64,000 nucleotides of DNA from Rickettsiaceae bacterium H1 (GTDB lineage: Bacteria; Pseudomonadota; Alphaproteobacteria; Rickettsiales; Anaplasmataceae). The stretch is from the NCBI GenBank assembly GCA_018101195.1, contig JACDQH010000003.1:173398-237397 (forward strand), in the 5' to 3' direction. The notes under the pieces are model-generated. The model was not told the origin of the DNA. It was given only the letters and a program-made list of their open reading frames with translations, and searched no databases. Position numbers and translations under genes: made by a program. Below are positions 44,600-54,182 of the stretch, one piece after another; positions within the stretch are counted from its first letter, which is position 1, and every line of letters starts with the position of its first letter.

Positions 44600-46842
44600 G
44601 GTATCAAGCTTTATTTTTTCTACTCCTTAGCACTATCTTAAATTTTAGAGCAACAGCAGAAATAATCACATCTATCGTCTTAACCGGTAATATAAATGTC
44701 GAAGGCGAAATAATAAAATCACAATTGAATTTCAAAATTGGTGACGATGTAAATGACAAACAGTTAAATTATGCAATAAAACAAATGTATAAAACCGGCC
44801 TATTCGCCAATGTCTCGATGAATATTGAAGACGATAAATTAGTAATCAACATAGAAGAGAACCCTATAATAAGTAGGTTATCGATCGAAGGTAACAAATC
44901 GGTAAAAACAAACGACATTAAAGAAAAAATCAAACTAAAGACTAATTCTATTTTTACAAAAGAGAAATTACAAAGCGATATATTGAAAATGGTCAAATTA
45001 TATAACGACAACGGAATCGTCGACGTAATAATCGAGCCCTATAAGACTCCACTAGAAGATAATAAAATAAACCTAATATACAAAATCGAAGAAGGAACAA
45101 AGACCAAAATTCGTAAGATAAATTTTATCAATAACGAACACTTTTCCGACAATTTACTAAAAACCGTTTTATTCAGTAAAGAATATAGATTCTATAATTT
45201 TCTAACCAACAATCATTATTACATTCAGGACAGAATTACACTGGACGGCAGCGTATTAAGAAATTTTTATTTCTCCAGAGGTTTCCTTAATTTTAAAATC
45301 GAATCAATTATTCCCGAATTTGATGGTAATGCAGTATATTTAACTTTCATTGTAGACGAAGGAAAAAAATACACAGTAAAGAGTAACAATATAACCACTA
45401 ACATTGAGGGTTTAAACACAGACAGTATTCAAAATATAATACAAACTAATGAAGGTGACGTTTTTAACATAAATAAGGTAAATCGATCCATATCCGAAAT
45501 AACTTCCTTCTTACACGATAACGGTTATTACTTCGCAAATATTACACCCGATTATAAAACAGAAGATAATACGGTAGTTATAAATTACAAAATCAACGAA
45601 GGAAAAAAAGTATATGTAAATCGAATTAACATCGAAGGCAACGATCACACTTTAGATCACGTAATAAGACGGGAACTTAAAATTTCGGAAGGCGATCCCT
45701 ATAACTTAACATTAGTTAACAGATCTAAACAAAATTTGCTTAGATTAGGCTTTTTTAACGATGTCGAAATTACAACCTCAAAAGAAAATCCCAATCAAGT
45801 TAACCTTACCGTAACAGTAAAAGAACGTAGTACCGGATCCGCAAACATTGGCGGAGGAATATCGTCAGAATCAGGCTTAGTAGGAAATATTAACGTACAT
45901 GAAAATAATCTTTTGGGAACAGGAAATTTCTTGTCCTTTTCTTTAGAGAAAGGATCATCCACTTTTAGCTCCTCGATCAATTTTACCAAACCTTATATCT
46001 TCAATTATCCAATCTCATCGGGTTTCGACTTATTTCAAGAAAAAACTAATCATAAATACGATAATCCTTACGACAGTTCTTCTTACGGATTTACATTACG
46101 AGCATCTTATAAAATAAGCGATAATTTAAAACATTCGTTAAAATATTCCTACAAAAAAAATACTCTATCGGGTATAGACAAAAGTGCATCTTCCTCAATT
46201 AAATCTCAAGCAGGAGTTACTCACACTTCTTTAATAGGACATACACTTATCTACGATAAATTAAGCAACCCAATCAAGCCAACGTCCGGTTATTTGTTAA
46301 AAGGCGAACAAGAATTAGCTGGTATAGGAGGAAATTTATATTACGTACGCTCCGATTTTTCGGCAGCAAAATTTATGACAGTAAAAAACTATGAAGATAT
46401 CGTTTTACAGATGTCATTAAAAAGCGGTTACGTAAGCGGATATAACAACCAAGAAGTAAGAATAGGACAAAGGTTTTTCATGGATAATTACGAATTAAGA
46501 GGATTCAAACTTTCAGGCATAGGTCCGAGAGATATTGCTACCGATAATTCATTAGGAGGAAAATTTCGCGCTACGACAACTTTACAGGCCGATTTTCCTA
46601 TCGGTTTACCGAGCGATTTGGAAGTAAAAGGCTCTGTTTTTCTCGATACCGGAACTATAACCGGCCTCGATTCAAAAACAACAAACACTGTTGATTCAGG
46701 AAATTTAAGAGCTTCAATTGGTTTTGGCATTTCTTGGTTTTCCCCAGTCGGGTTATTAAGATTGGATTTCGGCTTCCCTATAATAAAAGATAAATTTGAT
46801 AAAACAGATATGATAAGGTTTAACATGGGAAAAAGCTTTTAG
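44596..46842 (+). CDS. bamA: Outer-membrane protein assembly factor BamA
   Basis: It inserts beta-barrels into the outer membrane. 748 residues with a cleavable signal peptide (RYQALFFLLLSTILNFRATA), five POTRA domains (residues ~23-400, each with an IEGN/GD-type strand such as RLSIEGNKSV and RINIEGNDHT), and a C-terminal 16-strand barrel. Barrel landmarks are GSANIGGGISSESGL, RGF-like YELRGFKLSG for loop 6, and a terminal Phe in NMGKSF, the beta-signal. It is translationally coupled to rseP and shows that the bacterium keeps a true outer membrane. Length is normal. Confidence 0.95.
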   Translation: MRYQALFFLLLSTILNFRATAEIITSIVLTGNINVEGEIIKSQLNFKIGDDVNDKQLNYAIKQMYKTGLFANVSMNIEDDKLVINIEENPIISRLSIEGNKSVKTNDIKEKIKLKTNSIFTKEKLQSDILKMVKLYNDNGIVDVIIEPYKTPLEDNKINLIYKIEEGTKTKIRKINFINNEHFSDNLLKTVLFSKEYRFYNFLTNNHYYIQDRITLDGSVLRNFYFSRGFLNFKIESIIPEFDGNAVYLTFIVDEGKKYTVKSNNITTNIEGLNTDSIQNIIQTNEGDVFNINKVNRSISEITSFLHDNGYYFANITPDYKTEDNTVVINYKINEGKKVYVNRINIEGNDHTLDHVIRRELKISEGDPYNLTLVNRSKQNLLRLGFFNDVEITTSKENPNQVNLTVTVKERSTGSANIGGGISSESGLVGNINVHENNLLGTGNFLSFSLEKGSSTFSSSINFTKPYIFNYPISSGFDLFQEKTNHKYDNPYDSSSYGFTLRASYKISDNLKHSLKYSYKKNTLSGIDKSASSSIKSQAGVTHTSLIGHTLIYDKLSNPIKPTSGYLLKGEQELAGIGGNLYYVRSDFSAAKFMTVKNYEDIVLQMSLKSGYVSGYNNQEVRIGQRFFMDNYELRGFKLSGIGPRDIATDNSLGGKFRATTTLQADFPIGLPSDLEVKGSVFLDTGTITGLDSKTTNTVDSGNLRASIGFGISWFSPVGLLRLDFGFPIIKDKFDKTDMIRFNMGKSF

Positions 46843-46922
46843 AAATTTGTGATTCTCATCAATTGCATCCTAACCGATTTTTGATATTTCACTAACACTA
46901 ACACATTTTCTTTCAGCTTTTC

Positions 46923-46952
46923 TTGATCTGTCCCCTAATTTTGTGCTATACT
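46923..46952 (+). promoter_or_regulatory. Strong sigma70-type promoter candidate
   Basis: TTGATC at 46923-46928, an 18 bp spacer, and TATACT at 46947-46952, followed by an A/T-rich start region. It lies 34 bases before the 36-codon frame at 46986 and about 200 bases before the membrane-protein start at 47151. It is the best -35/-10 pair I noticed in the window. Confidence 0.6.
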
Positions 46953-46985
46953 AGTAAATACAAATTTATTTATAATTAATTAAAA

Positions 46986-47096
46986 ATGGATAGCTTAAGT
47001 TTTAAGGGGCCTCTTTTACATCAAAATCTTTATCTATCTGAACTTAATCCATTTTTTTATAAACACTTTTCCATAAAGCGACAAAATAAGTTTTAA
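46986..47096 (+). CDS. Possible 36-residue leader peptide
   Basis: ATG 46986 to TAA 47094-47096, a frame just downstream of the promoter candidate. Sequence MDSLSFKGPLLHQNLYLSEL, Phe/Leu/Lys-rich. No Shine-Dalgarno is visible (only A-rich). It precedes the membrane-protein gene by 54 bases. It might be a translated leader or chance. The first 17 bases of the frame (ATGGATAGCTTAAGTTT) resemble 53253-53268 (ATGGATAGCTTGAGTT), so part of it may be a dispersed repeat. Confidence 0.3.
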   Translation: MDSLSFKGPLLHQNLYLSELNPFFYKHFSIKRQNKF

Positions 47097-47150
47097 TATT
47101 TTTTGATTTCTAATCATTTTGTAAAAGTCGTTTTAATAAGGAGGAAAATC

Positions 47151-47693
47151 TTGAATACTGACTACTTATCTCTAACCAAAGCTGCTACAATACACATTCT
47201 TACTTGCGGCAGTGCTGTAATTTTATATGCAATACATTACAGCAAACCTTTAGATTTTAGGATTTTCATTTCTACACTTGTAGTTGCTCAAATGCTTGGA
47301 ACAGCACTTTTAGTAAATGAAGTGCATAATGAAACCAAAAAAATAAAAAAATGGAAGCAAAAACTCGATGAAATCAATAATAACAGCTTTGATACTAAGA
47401 TTGATGCTAGCAAAAAAAGTAAAAACAATAAGTTATTTTTCTATCTGGCAACTGCCGTTACCGTCTCACAATTAATTAGTGCGGTAGGCGATACTGCTCT
47501 TAGCATACTTTACTTTAATACCAATAAAGTAAGTACGAAACAATATGTATCCGGAATACTTATATGCCTAGCAATAGGCACCTTTATACCCATAATATTC
47601 GAATACACTGCAATAGAAAAAGAAAAAGCAAGCTCAAATTTAATAGAAGTTTTGGAGGAAAAAGTAGAAACGTTAGAACAAACAAAGAAATAA
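47151..47693 (+). CDS. Hypothetical membrane protein with a C-terminal coiled coil
   Basis: The start is TTG 47151, because a perfect AAGGAGG (47138-47144) lies six bases upstream. An in-frame TTG at 47103 has no such signal. 180 residues: about four membrane helices in two pairs (~14-31, 36-53, 97-115, 128-148) separated by a charged loop (KKIKKWKQKLDEINN). The C-terminal ~30 residues form an amphipathic/coiled-coil helix (NLIEVLEEKVETLEQTKK). I recognise no family. tRNA-Arg follows 49 bases downstream. Confidence 0.65.
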   Translation: MNTDYLSLTKAATIHILTCGSAVILYAIHYSKPLDFRIFISTLVVAQMLGTALLVNEVHNETKKIKKWKQKLDEINNNSFDTKIDASKKSKNNKLFFYLATAVTVSQLISAVGDTALSILYFNTNKVSTKQYVSGILICLAIGTFIPIIFEYTAIEKEKASSNLIEVLEEKVETLEQTKK

Positions 47694-47742
47694 TGTTATT
47701 AACTTTGCAATCACAGTCATTATTGATAAAATTTTTTTATTT

Positions 47743-47816
47743 GATCCCGTAGCTCAGTAGGATAGAGCGACAGATTCCTAATCTGTAGGTCATGTGTTCG
47801 AATCGCATCGGGATCA
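47743..47816 (+). tRNA. tRNA-Arg (anticodon CCT)
   Basis: Acceptor GATCCCG/CGGGATC, D-arm GCTC...GAGC, anticodon arm ACAGA-TTCCTAA-TCTGT giving CCT, T-arm ATGTG-TTCGAAT-CGCAT, discriminator A at 47816. CCA is not encoded. The last three bases (47814-47816) are also the stop codon of rnhA on the other strand. Confidence 0.95.
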
Positions 47817-48248
47817 GTTTTCAGTTCCTTTACGAGCAAGACTATCTGCAAGTTCATTATTATCATCACCGGAATGACCTTTAACCCAGTTCCATTTTAC
47901 CAATTTACGTTTTTCTACTTGTGAATCCAACTCTTGCCATAATTCCCTATTTTTAACAGGTTTGTTATTTGCCGTTTTCCAACCGTTCTTTTTCCAATTA
48001 AATATCCACTCGGTAATTCCATTTTTCACATACATACTATCGGTATATAATAAAATGTCACACGAAACCTTAACTGCTTTTAATCCTTCGATAACCGCTC
48101 GTAGTTCCATCCTATTATTGGTAGTATGTTTTTCGCCACCAAAAAATTCTTTTTTTTCACTTCCCGATATTAAAACCACGCCCCAACCACCTTTACCCGG
48201 GTTACCTGAACATGCGCCGTCAGTATATATTTTTACTACTTTATCCAT
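47814..48248 (-). CDS. rnhA: Ribonuclease HI
   Basis: It degrades the RNA strand of RNA-DNA hybrids. 144 residues from ATG 48248 ([20 protein letters not shown]). A start 16 codons earlier would place a hydrophobic leader inside the upstream gene. The catalytic DEDD residues are visible: D in YTDGAC, E in [14 protein letters not shown] in LYTDSMYV, and D in [13 protein letters not shown]. Its stop codon coincides with the final bases of tRNA-Arg. The start overlaps the end of the IMPase-like gene by eight bases. Confidence 0.95.
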   Translation of the reverse strand: MDKVVKIYTDGACSGNPGKGGWGVVLISGSEKKEFFGGEKHTTNNRMELRAVIEGLKAVKVSCDILLYTDSMYVKNGITEWIFNWKKNGWKTANNKPVKNRELWQELDSQVEKRKLVKWNWVKGHSGDDNNELADSLARKGTEN

Positions 48249-48960
48249 TCTTAATCCGCTCTGCCAAAATAGAAACAATATTATGTTTTCCGACAATCGA
48301 ATAACTACCGACGTGTGCTATTAAGCCCGATGCTTCTTTTATTAATAAAGAATAATCAATTGGGCTTTTCGGATACAAAAACACGTCGGTTTTTCCTAAG
48401 ACAACGTATAATATACCCATACAAGAGGAACCCATTATTCTATACCGCATGCCTTGCATTGCTCGAAAAACTCGGCCGTTTATTCCGCTTAACCCGACAA
48501 TAATATCTTGAGAATCGTTTACGTTACCTATACGCAATTTACTGGTTTTATTTTTAGTATCTAGATAAGCACCGACGCCTTTTTCTGCCCAAAATATCTC
48601 TCCGGAAATAGGCAACATCGTAACTACCGAAATTACTTCGTGATTACGTAACAGAGAAATCGAAACGGCAAAAAAAGGGATCGCACGATCAAAGTTATTT
48701 TTTCCGCTAATAGGGCTAATATCCCAATAGCATTCTTTACCTTCGTCAGGATTAAAACCGATATCGGGCCTAAACCTTTGCAGCTCTTTTTCTATAATCG
48801 CTTGTGACTTATTATATGCCATATCTGCGAATTTTTTCACGCCCAACGAATTGTAAGAACTTTGCAAATCGTTAATCTCGTAAAAATCCCTTGTCACCGA
48901 TTTGGCAGCCAACCTGATAGCGGACATCATAATTTTTACGTCGGCAGAACAAATGCTCAT
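48241..48960 (-). CDS. Inositol-monophosphatase-like protein with catalytic residues replaced
   Basis: 239 residues with the IMPase fold recognisable: an N-terminal [13 protein letters not shown] helix, FNPDEGK where the metal-binding GEE/E motif lies, [17 protein letters not shown] matching the T-NF-x-x-P-x-F-A-V-S-I strand, and [16 protein letters not shown] [10 protein letters not shown]. The central metal motif DPIDGT is instead D80-I-S-P-I-S-G-K, and the C-terminal WDxAAG is [14 protein letters not shown]. Both Asp residues that bind Mg2+ in the first motif are Ser. Thus it is probably catalytically dead or has a changed activity. It lies between efp and rnhA, with tight junctions on both sides. 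Confidence 0.8.
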   Translation of the reverse strand: MSICSADVKIMMSAIRLAAKSVTRDFYEINDLQSSYNSLGVKKFADMAYNKSQAIIEKELQRFRPDIGFNPDEGKECYWDISPISGKNNFDRAIPFFAVSISLLRNHEVISVVTMLPISGEIFWAEKGVGAYLDTKNKTSKLRIGNVNDSQDIIVGLSGINGRVFRAMQGMRYRIMGSSCMGILYVVLGKTDVFLYPKSPIDYSLLIKEASGLIAHVGSYSIVGKHNIVSILAERIKNG

Positions 48961-49523
48961 TATTTTTCACGTTCGACGTAACTATCGTCTTCGGTATTTA
49001 CTACTACTTTATCACCAACCGAAATAAAAGGAGGGACCATAATGCTGAGGCCATTTTCCAGTTTAGCCGGCTTATAAGAAGCAGTAGCGGTTTGTCCTTT
49101 AATCGACACTTCCGTTTCCGCCACGACAAATACCATATGCTTAGGAAATTTAATCCGAATTATTTGTTCGTTATGCGATAAAGCTTTAACTACGATACCG
49201 TCGCTAAGATACGCTAACTTTTCTCCCAATAATGATTTTTTTACGGAAAATTGTTCGTAAGTACTTTGATTCATCAGCGTAATAAATTCACCATCAGAGT
49301 ATAAATATTGGTATTCTTCTTCATCCAAAACCGCTTTTTCCACATTTTCACTCGAGCGAAATCTTTCGTTTAATTTGGTATTTTTGATAATTTCTTTCAT
49401 TTCCACTTGAATGTAAGCACCGCCTTTTCCCGGTTTAGTATGCACAACTTTTAATACCTCCCACAAACCGTTTTTGTGCTCGAGGATATTACCTACCCTG
49501 ATTTCATTTGCAATTATTTTCAC
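48960..49523 (-). CDS. efp: Elongation factor P
   Basis: It relieves ribosome stalling at polyproline. 187 residues, three beta-barrel domains. The modification-site loop is HTKPGKGGAYIQVE (Lys in PGKG, equivalent to E. coli Lys34). Other landmarks are FRSSENVEKA and LEYLY-like YQYLYSDGEFITLM, then the C-terminal KVVVNTEDDSYVEREK. Whether the lysine is modified cannot be told here; no epmA/epmB is seen. The stop abuts the IMPase-like gene. Confidence 0.95.
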   Translation of the reverse strand: MKIIANEIRVGNILEHKNGLWEVLKVVHTKPGKGGAYIQVEMKEIIKNTKLNERFRSSENVEKAVLDEEEYQYLYSDGEFITLMNQSTYEQFSVKKSLLGEKLAYLSDGIVVKALSHNEQIIRIKFPKHMVFVVAETEVSIKGQTATASYKPAKLENGLSIMVPPFISVGDKVVVNTEDDSYVEREK

Positions 49524-49651
49524 AGTTAATTCGTACTTAAAGTTTAATCAAGGTACTATAAATTTGCTTTCTATTCAAGTATTACAAGCTACATCTTGTA
49601 TTTTCCGGCCAACTAATATAAATAATCATTTTCCCTACGTGCAACAAAAAT

Positions 49652-50593
49652 ATGAAACAAAAGAATTGGAAGCTAACGGAAATCAACGATTTATTTAACA
49701 TTTCGTTTAACGATTTACTATTTCAATCTCATTCGATTCATAGAAAAAATTTCGATCCCAATTCGATTCAATTAGCAGCTTTGTTAAACGTCAAAACCGG
49801 CAGCTGTCCTGAAAATTGCCATTATTGTCCGCAAAGCGCTCACTACAACACGGGACTAAAAAAAGAAAAATTAATGGAAGTCGAACCGGTTAAAGAAGCG
49901 GCAAAAAAAGCAAAACAAAAAGGCGCTTCCCGATTTTGCATTGCTGCCGCCTGGAGGAATTTACATAATCGCGACGTAGAAAAAATTGCCGATATGGTGC
50001 GTGCAATTAAAAACGAAGATTTGGAAAGTTGTATCTCGGTAGGAATGGTAACGGAAAAACAAATGCGAAATTTAAAAGACGCCGGTTTGGATTTCTGTAA
50101 CCATAACATCGATACGTCGCGTGAATTTTATCATAACATAATTACAACTCGTACCTATGACGATAGGCTCGAAAGCATTAAAAACATTAAAAATGCCGGG
50201 GTCAAAATTTGTTCCGGAGGAATTATCGGTATGGGTGAGAGCAAAGAAGATCGGGCAAAAATGCTACTTACTTTATCGGAATTTCATCCGCCGCCTCTTT
50301 CCGTACCAATTAACAGGCTGGTTCCTATTAAAGGAACGCCTCTGGAAAAACAACAAAAGATTGGTAATATCGATTTCATTCGCACAATTGCAGTTGCCAG
50401 AATAATTTTTCCTAAGTCTTACGTAAGGTTATCTGCCGGACGTGAAGGAATGTCGGAGGAAATGCAAGCATTGTGCTTTTTTGCCGGAGCGAATTCCATG
50501 TTTTACGGAGAAAAATTGTTAACCACTCCTAACCCTAAAGAAAATAAAGATTTGGCAATGTTAGCAGAACTAGGAATAAAATCAGTTCGATAG
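49652..50593 (+). CDS. bioB: Biotin synthase
   Basis: A radical-SAM enzyme that inserts sulfur into dethiobiotin. 313 residues. The radical-SAM cluster is C52-x3-C56-x2-C59 (CPENCHYC). The [2Fe-2S] auxiliary cluster ligands follow: the Cys in FCIAAAWR, the Cys in SCISVGM, the Cys in FCNHNIDT, and the Arg in [10 protein letters not shown]. All steps' conserved residues are present, so it looks functional. bioD (28687) and the frameshifted bioC (605) are elsewhere; bioA/bioF are not in the window. It is convergent with aspS with a one-base gap. Confidence 0.95.
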   Translation: MKQKNWKLTEINDLFNISFNDLLFQSHSIHRKNFDPNSIQLAALLNVKTGSCPENCHYCPQSAHYNTGLKKEKLMEVEPVKEAAKKAKQKGASRFCIAAAWRNLHNRDVEKIADMVRAIKNEDLESCISVGMVTEKQMRNLKDAGLDFCNHNIDTSREFYHNIITTRTYDDRLESIKNIKNAGVKICSGGIIGMGESKEDRAKMLLTLSEFHPPPLSVPINRLVPIKGTPLEKQQKIGNIDFIRTIAVARIIFPKSYVRLSAGREGMSEEMQALCFFAGANSMFYGEKLLTTPNPKENKDLAMLAELGIKSVR

Positions 50594-50594
50594 C

Positions 50595-52322
50595 TTAAGA
50601 CGTTTTTATTCCCAATTCTTTTAACTGAGGTTTTGTCGCTTCACCAGGAGCGCCAATCAAAATATCTTCCGCTTTTTGCGTCATAGGAAAGCATATCACT
50701 TCCCTAATATTTTCCTCGCCCGTCATCAGCATCAGCATTCTATCTATACCCAGTGCCATCCCTCCGTGAGGCGGCGGACCGAATTTAAACGCTTTCAGCA
50801 ATGCGGGAAAAGATTTTTCCACTTCTTCCTTTCCGTAACCGGCAATTTCAAATGCCCGATACATATTTTCCGGTTTATGATTACGTATCGCTCCGCTCGC
50901 AAGTTCAACACCATTACCGACAAGATCGTATTGATAAGCTAAAACTTGCAACGGATCGCCACCTTCCAAAGAAGACTGAGGCATGGAGAACGGGTTATGA
51001 GAAAAATCTATTTTTTTTGCCAATTCGTCATATTTAAACAAAGGAAAATCCATTACCCAACAAAACTTAAAGTCGTTTTCATCTATCAAACCCGCTTCAA
51101 GAGCAAGATGCTTTCTTATCTCACCGGCAAATTTCTTAATTTCATTTTCATAATTCGAGATAAAAAAAATCGCATTATTTTTTCTATCGCCGTCACATAA
51201 CCTATTTATTTCCTTATCGGATAAAAATTTGGCAATCGGCCCTTTTGCTTCTCCCGTTTCGGTAAAATTGATATAACCCAAACCGGGCAACCCGATCGAC
51301 CTGGCATAATCGTTTTGTTTATCGAAAAAATTTCTGGAGTTACTTCCGACATTCGGCACGGAAACAGCACGTACCGCCATACCTTTCGCCACGTTATTTT
51401 TAAATAAACCGAAGTTAGAATCGATAAAAACATCAGTAACGTCTTTAATCAATAACGGATTACGCAAATCCGGTTTATCAGTTCCATATTTGAGGATCGC
51501 ATCACGATAAGTTATATGAGGAAAAGTACCCGCTTTAATATTAAATAAATCGGAACACACACGGGAAATAACTTTCTCCATTACCTTAATCACTTCTTCT
51601 TGAGTAACAAAAGACATTTCGAAATCCAATTGATAAAATTCGGCCGGAGAACGATCCGACCTGGAATCTTCGTCACGAAAACAAGGTGCGATCTGAAAAT
51701 ATTTATCGAAACCCGAAACCATAAGCAATTGCTTAAATTGTTGCGGTGCTTGAGGCAGAGCATAAAATTTCCCTTTATGTAACCTGCTGGGTACCAAATA
51801 ATCCCTGGCACCTTCCGGAGACGAAGCTGTTAAAATCGGTGTTTGAAATTCGGTAAAATCTTGCTCTAACATCAAATTTCTCAATTTTTGTATGAATTTA
51901 GAACGCAAAACAACATTTTTTTTCATTCTATCTCTTCTCAAATCGAGAAAGCGATATTTTAGTCTTAATTCATCCGACGAATCTTCCTCGGAATTAATCT
52001 GAAACGGCAACACTTCCGATTCCGATTCGATTTTCCATTCTGTAACCGCAACTTCGATATCACCATTTTTTACTTTATCGTTTACCGTATCTGGGCTGCG
52101 CTTTACTAATAATCCCTCTACAATAATCACACTTTCCAATCTAATCACAGGGGAATTATCGGTGAAAACAAGCTGTATTATCCCATATCGATCACGCAAA
52201 TCGATAAAAATCACTCCTCCGTGATCTCTAATTCGGGAAACCCAACCACATAATTTTACTTCTTCTCCGACAATATCGGTCGACAATTGATTTGATTTTT
52301 TCGTACGATAAGGATGTCTCAT
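50595..52322 (-). CDS. aspS: Aspartyl-tRNA synthetase, bacterial type
   Basis: A class II synthetase of 575 residues. Order: an OB-fold anticodon domain (VKLCGWVSRIRDHGGVIFID), catalytic motif 2 FRDEDSRSDRSPAEFYQLDFEMS, the bacterial GAD insertion (residues ~290-410), and motif 3 GMALGIDRMLMLMTG. In alphaproteobacteria AspRS is usually non-discriminating and pairs with GatCAB to make Asn-tRNA. That is inference here. Normal length and intact. Confidence 0.96.
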   Translation of the reverse strand: MRHPYRTKKSNQLSTDIVGEEVKLCGWVSRIRDHGGVIFIDLRDRYGIIQLVFTDNSPVIRLESVIIVEGLLVKRSPDTVNDKVKNGDIEVAVTEWKIESESEVLPFQINSEEDSSDELRLKYRFLDLRRDRMKKNVVLRSKFIQKLRNLMLEQDFTEFQTPILTASSPEGARDYLVPSRLHKGKFYALPQAPQQFKQLLMVSGFDKYFQIAPCFRDEDSRSDRSPAEFYQLDFEMSFVTQEEVIKVMEKVISRVCSDLFNIKAGTFPHITYRDAILKYGTDKPDLRNPLLIKDVTDVFIDSNFGLFKNNVAKGMAVRAVSVPNVGSNSRNFFDKQNDYARSIGLPGLGYINFTETGEAKGPIAKFLSDKEINRLCDGDRKNNAIFFISNYENEIKKFAGEIRKHLALEAGLIDENDFKFCWVMDFPLFKYDELAKKIDFSHNPFSMPQSSLEGGDPLQVLAYQYDLVGNGVELASGAIRNHKPENMYRAFEIAGYGKEEVEKSFPALLKAFKFGPPPHGGMALGIDRMLMLMTGEENIREVICFPMTQKAEDILIGAPGEATKPQLKELGIKTS

Positions 52323-52435
52323 GTTATTTTTTTGCTATAAACTTGGTTATTAATATCAAATAACACGAGATAAATCACAATCCCAATAAAAATTTAAGGT
52401 TGATAACAAATCTTTGGCTCCCCTTATTAAAACCT

Positions 52436-52950
52436 CTATTTTTTTACATTATCTAACAAACTACTAGGTTTCAGCGACATGCATTTACCACTATTATTAG
52501 AATCAATTACCGAGCCTTCTACAACTCGACTTGAATTAATTACCGAAAGCGAATCAGAAGTACTAAAATTACTTACTTTAAGTGCATCTTCAAATCTCTT
52601 CCACCCATCTAAAAAAGGCCGCAGATTAGCAAGTAATTCCAACAAAGGAAAATAATCACACTAAAAAAAAACGAACCCTCAAGTTAAACATATTCTCCAC
52701 AAATGGGAACAATATTCAATTGCATTATGATAGTGACTAATAGGTACTTATAATAAGTAATATATTGCGACTTTATAACGTTAAAATACTCTTCTCTTTT
52801 TTCAAGCAACTTCTCAAATAAAGCTTTAACATCTACCTTTCCGGAACTAAGAGCGTGATACGTTCGTTCCTACCTAATAACATAGTTTTTTTAATGCTCT
52901 TTTCTCCAGTTGCCGGTTTTGTGTTTATGATCGAATTAAGCTGCGACATA
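52436..52950 (-). pseudogene. Frameshifted remnant of an unknown gene
   Basis: Starts at ATG 52950 (SQLNSIINTKPATGEKSIKK), frame lost near 52855, resumed as SSGKVDVKALFEKLLEKREE and on to IVPICGEYV before TAA 52684-52686. A further block, FPLLELLANLRPFLDGWKRF, runs to TAG at 52436. The blocks together form about 170 codons, helical with Ser/Asn-rich C-terminal part. Not recognised. Confidence 0.55.
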
Positions 52951-53478
52951 ATTTTTTTCTAATTTCTCTCTTCATAACTCTATATCCATCATCAGATCTA
53001 AACTGGAACCCAAATTCCAAATAATCTGGTTTGCACTACAACTAAAAAGAAGCTAGATGATCCATAATTTTCCTTTCTATTTTTTGTTTTCGTTTCATTT
53101 CTCTACTTTTTGCTTAGGTATTGACGATATTTTTACTCCTTAATCAATTATTAAAAACAAATTTTTACTTTTTTATCAAGCAATACAAATAAAGTTTGGG
53201 ACAGTAAAACTGCTTAATTGTTTTTTTAATAGCATTTTATTGGCACTTTCCAATGGATAGCTTGAGTTGAGGTATTGTGTAAGCAAAAAAGCGGCTTAAA
53301 AAAAAACATAATACACCACCCATTAGATGCGTTAGGTCAATTTCACTTATTTGTGTTTGTTTTCTTGACCTATTAAATCGACATTATCACTTAAAAAGTA
53401 ATTTAGCTTAGCGGAGTAAAGTCAGCTATATTTCTTACAACATTGATTTTTAATTTTTCCTATACTCGGCTAATGCTG
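52951..53478. other. Non-coding AT-rich spacer
   Basis: About 530 bp with no recognisable coding sequence on either strand. It includes 53253-53268, similar to 46986-47002 (ATGGATAGCTT...), perhaps a shared short repeat. Very T-rich stretches flank it. Confidence 0.4.
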
Positions 53479-54127
53479 CTAAAAAAGGGATAGGGGAGTC
53501 TCAAGTGAAAGTAAATACTCTTTTACAGAGGGCTTTAAAGCTTGACGTTTAAAAAATTGTTTTTCAAAATCTCTTCTGGAAAAACGATGAAAAATTTTTG
53601 TCATATTATAATCTTTTCCCTTCACATTACTTAACAGTTGTTTTGCTTGATCAGGAAACTCTTAAAGTGTACAAATCCATTTTACCCCTCGCATAATCAA
53701 GATATAGACAATCCGGACATAATATAATTTCTTAATGCTCCTTTCACTTTATCAAACCCGTAATTTTGTTGACATAGTTAAGTTGGCTTTTAACTTCTCT
53801 TCCGTACCAATCAAATCATCAAATGCGTAATAGGACGAGTAAAAACAGATGAGTCAAAAAATCACCAACAACCCTGATTAAACAAATATACACTTTAATT
53901 CCATAATAAAATTTATTCGCTCTCTTATTCTGTTTTATGATTTCTTTTTTCATTTTTTGCAGATTAACAGCATTCCTTTTAATTAGATTTACTTCCCAAT
54001 CTTCTAGCTTTATCCCACTATGATCATTTTTTCTTGTATCAAAATTATTTTTTGTTGCTGGTTTTATCATTTTGTTACTCCCGAAATAACTGTTAAAGCT
54101 ATCGATATCAGAAAAAGTATAAATCAA
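53479..54127 (-). pseudogene. Frameshifted remnant of a membrane-type gene
   Basis: The first block is open from 54127 to 53819 (102 codons: IYTFSDIDSFNSYFGSNKMI, then a basic helical segment, then a hydrophobic helix LTHLFLLVLL). It continues in other frames as YAFDDLIGTEEKLKANLTMS, then VKGALRNYIMSGLSIS, then FPDQAKQLLSNVKGKDYNMT, then RRDFEKQFFKRQALKPSVKE, ending at TAG 53479-53481. At least three frame disruptions. About 215 codons in total. Not recognised. It is divergent from lysS. Confidence 0.6.
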
Positions 54128-54182
54128 CCTTTTTTATGCAAGTAACACAAAAAATGCTAACATTTTACTTTTCAGTAAAAAA

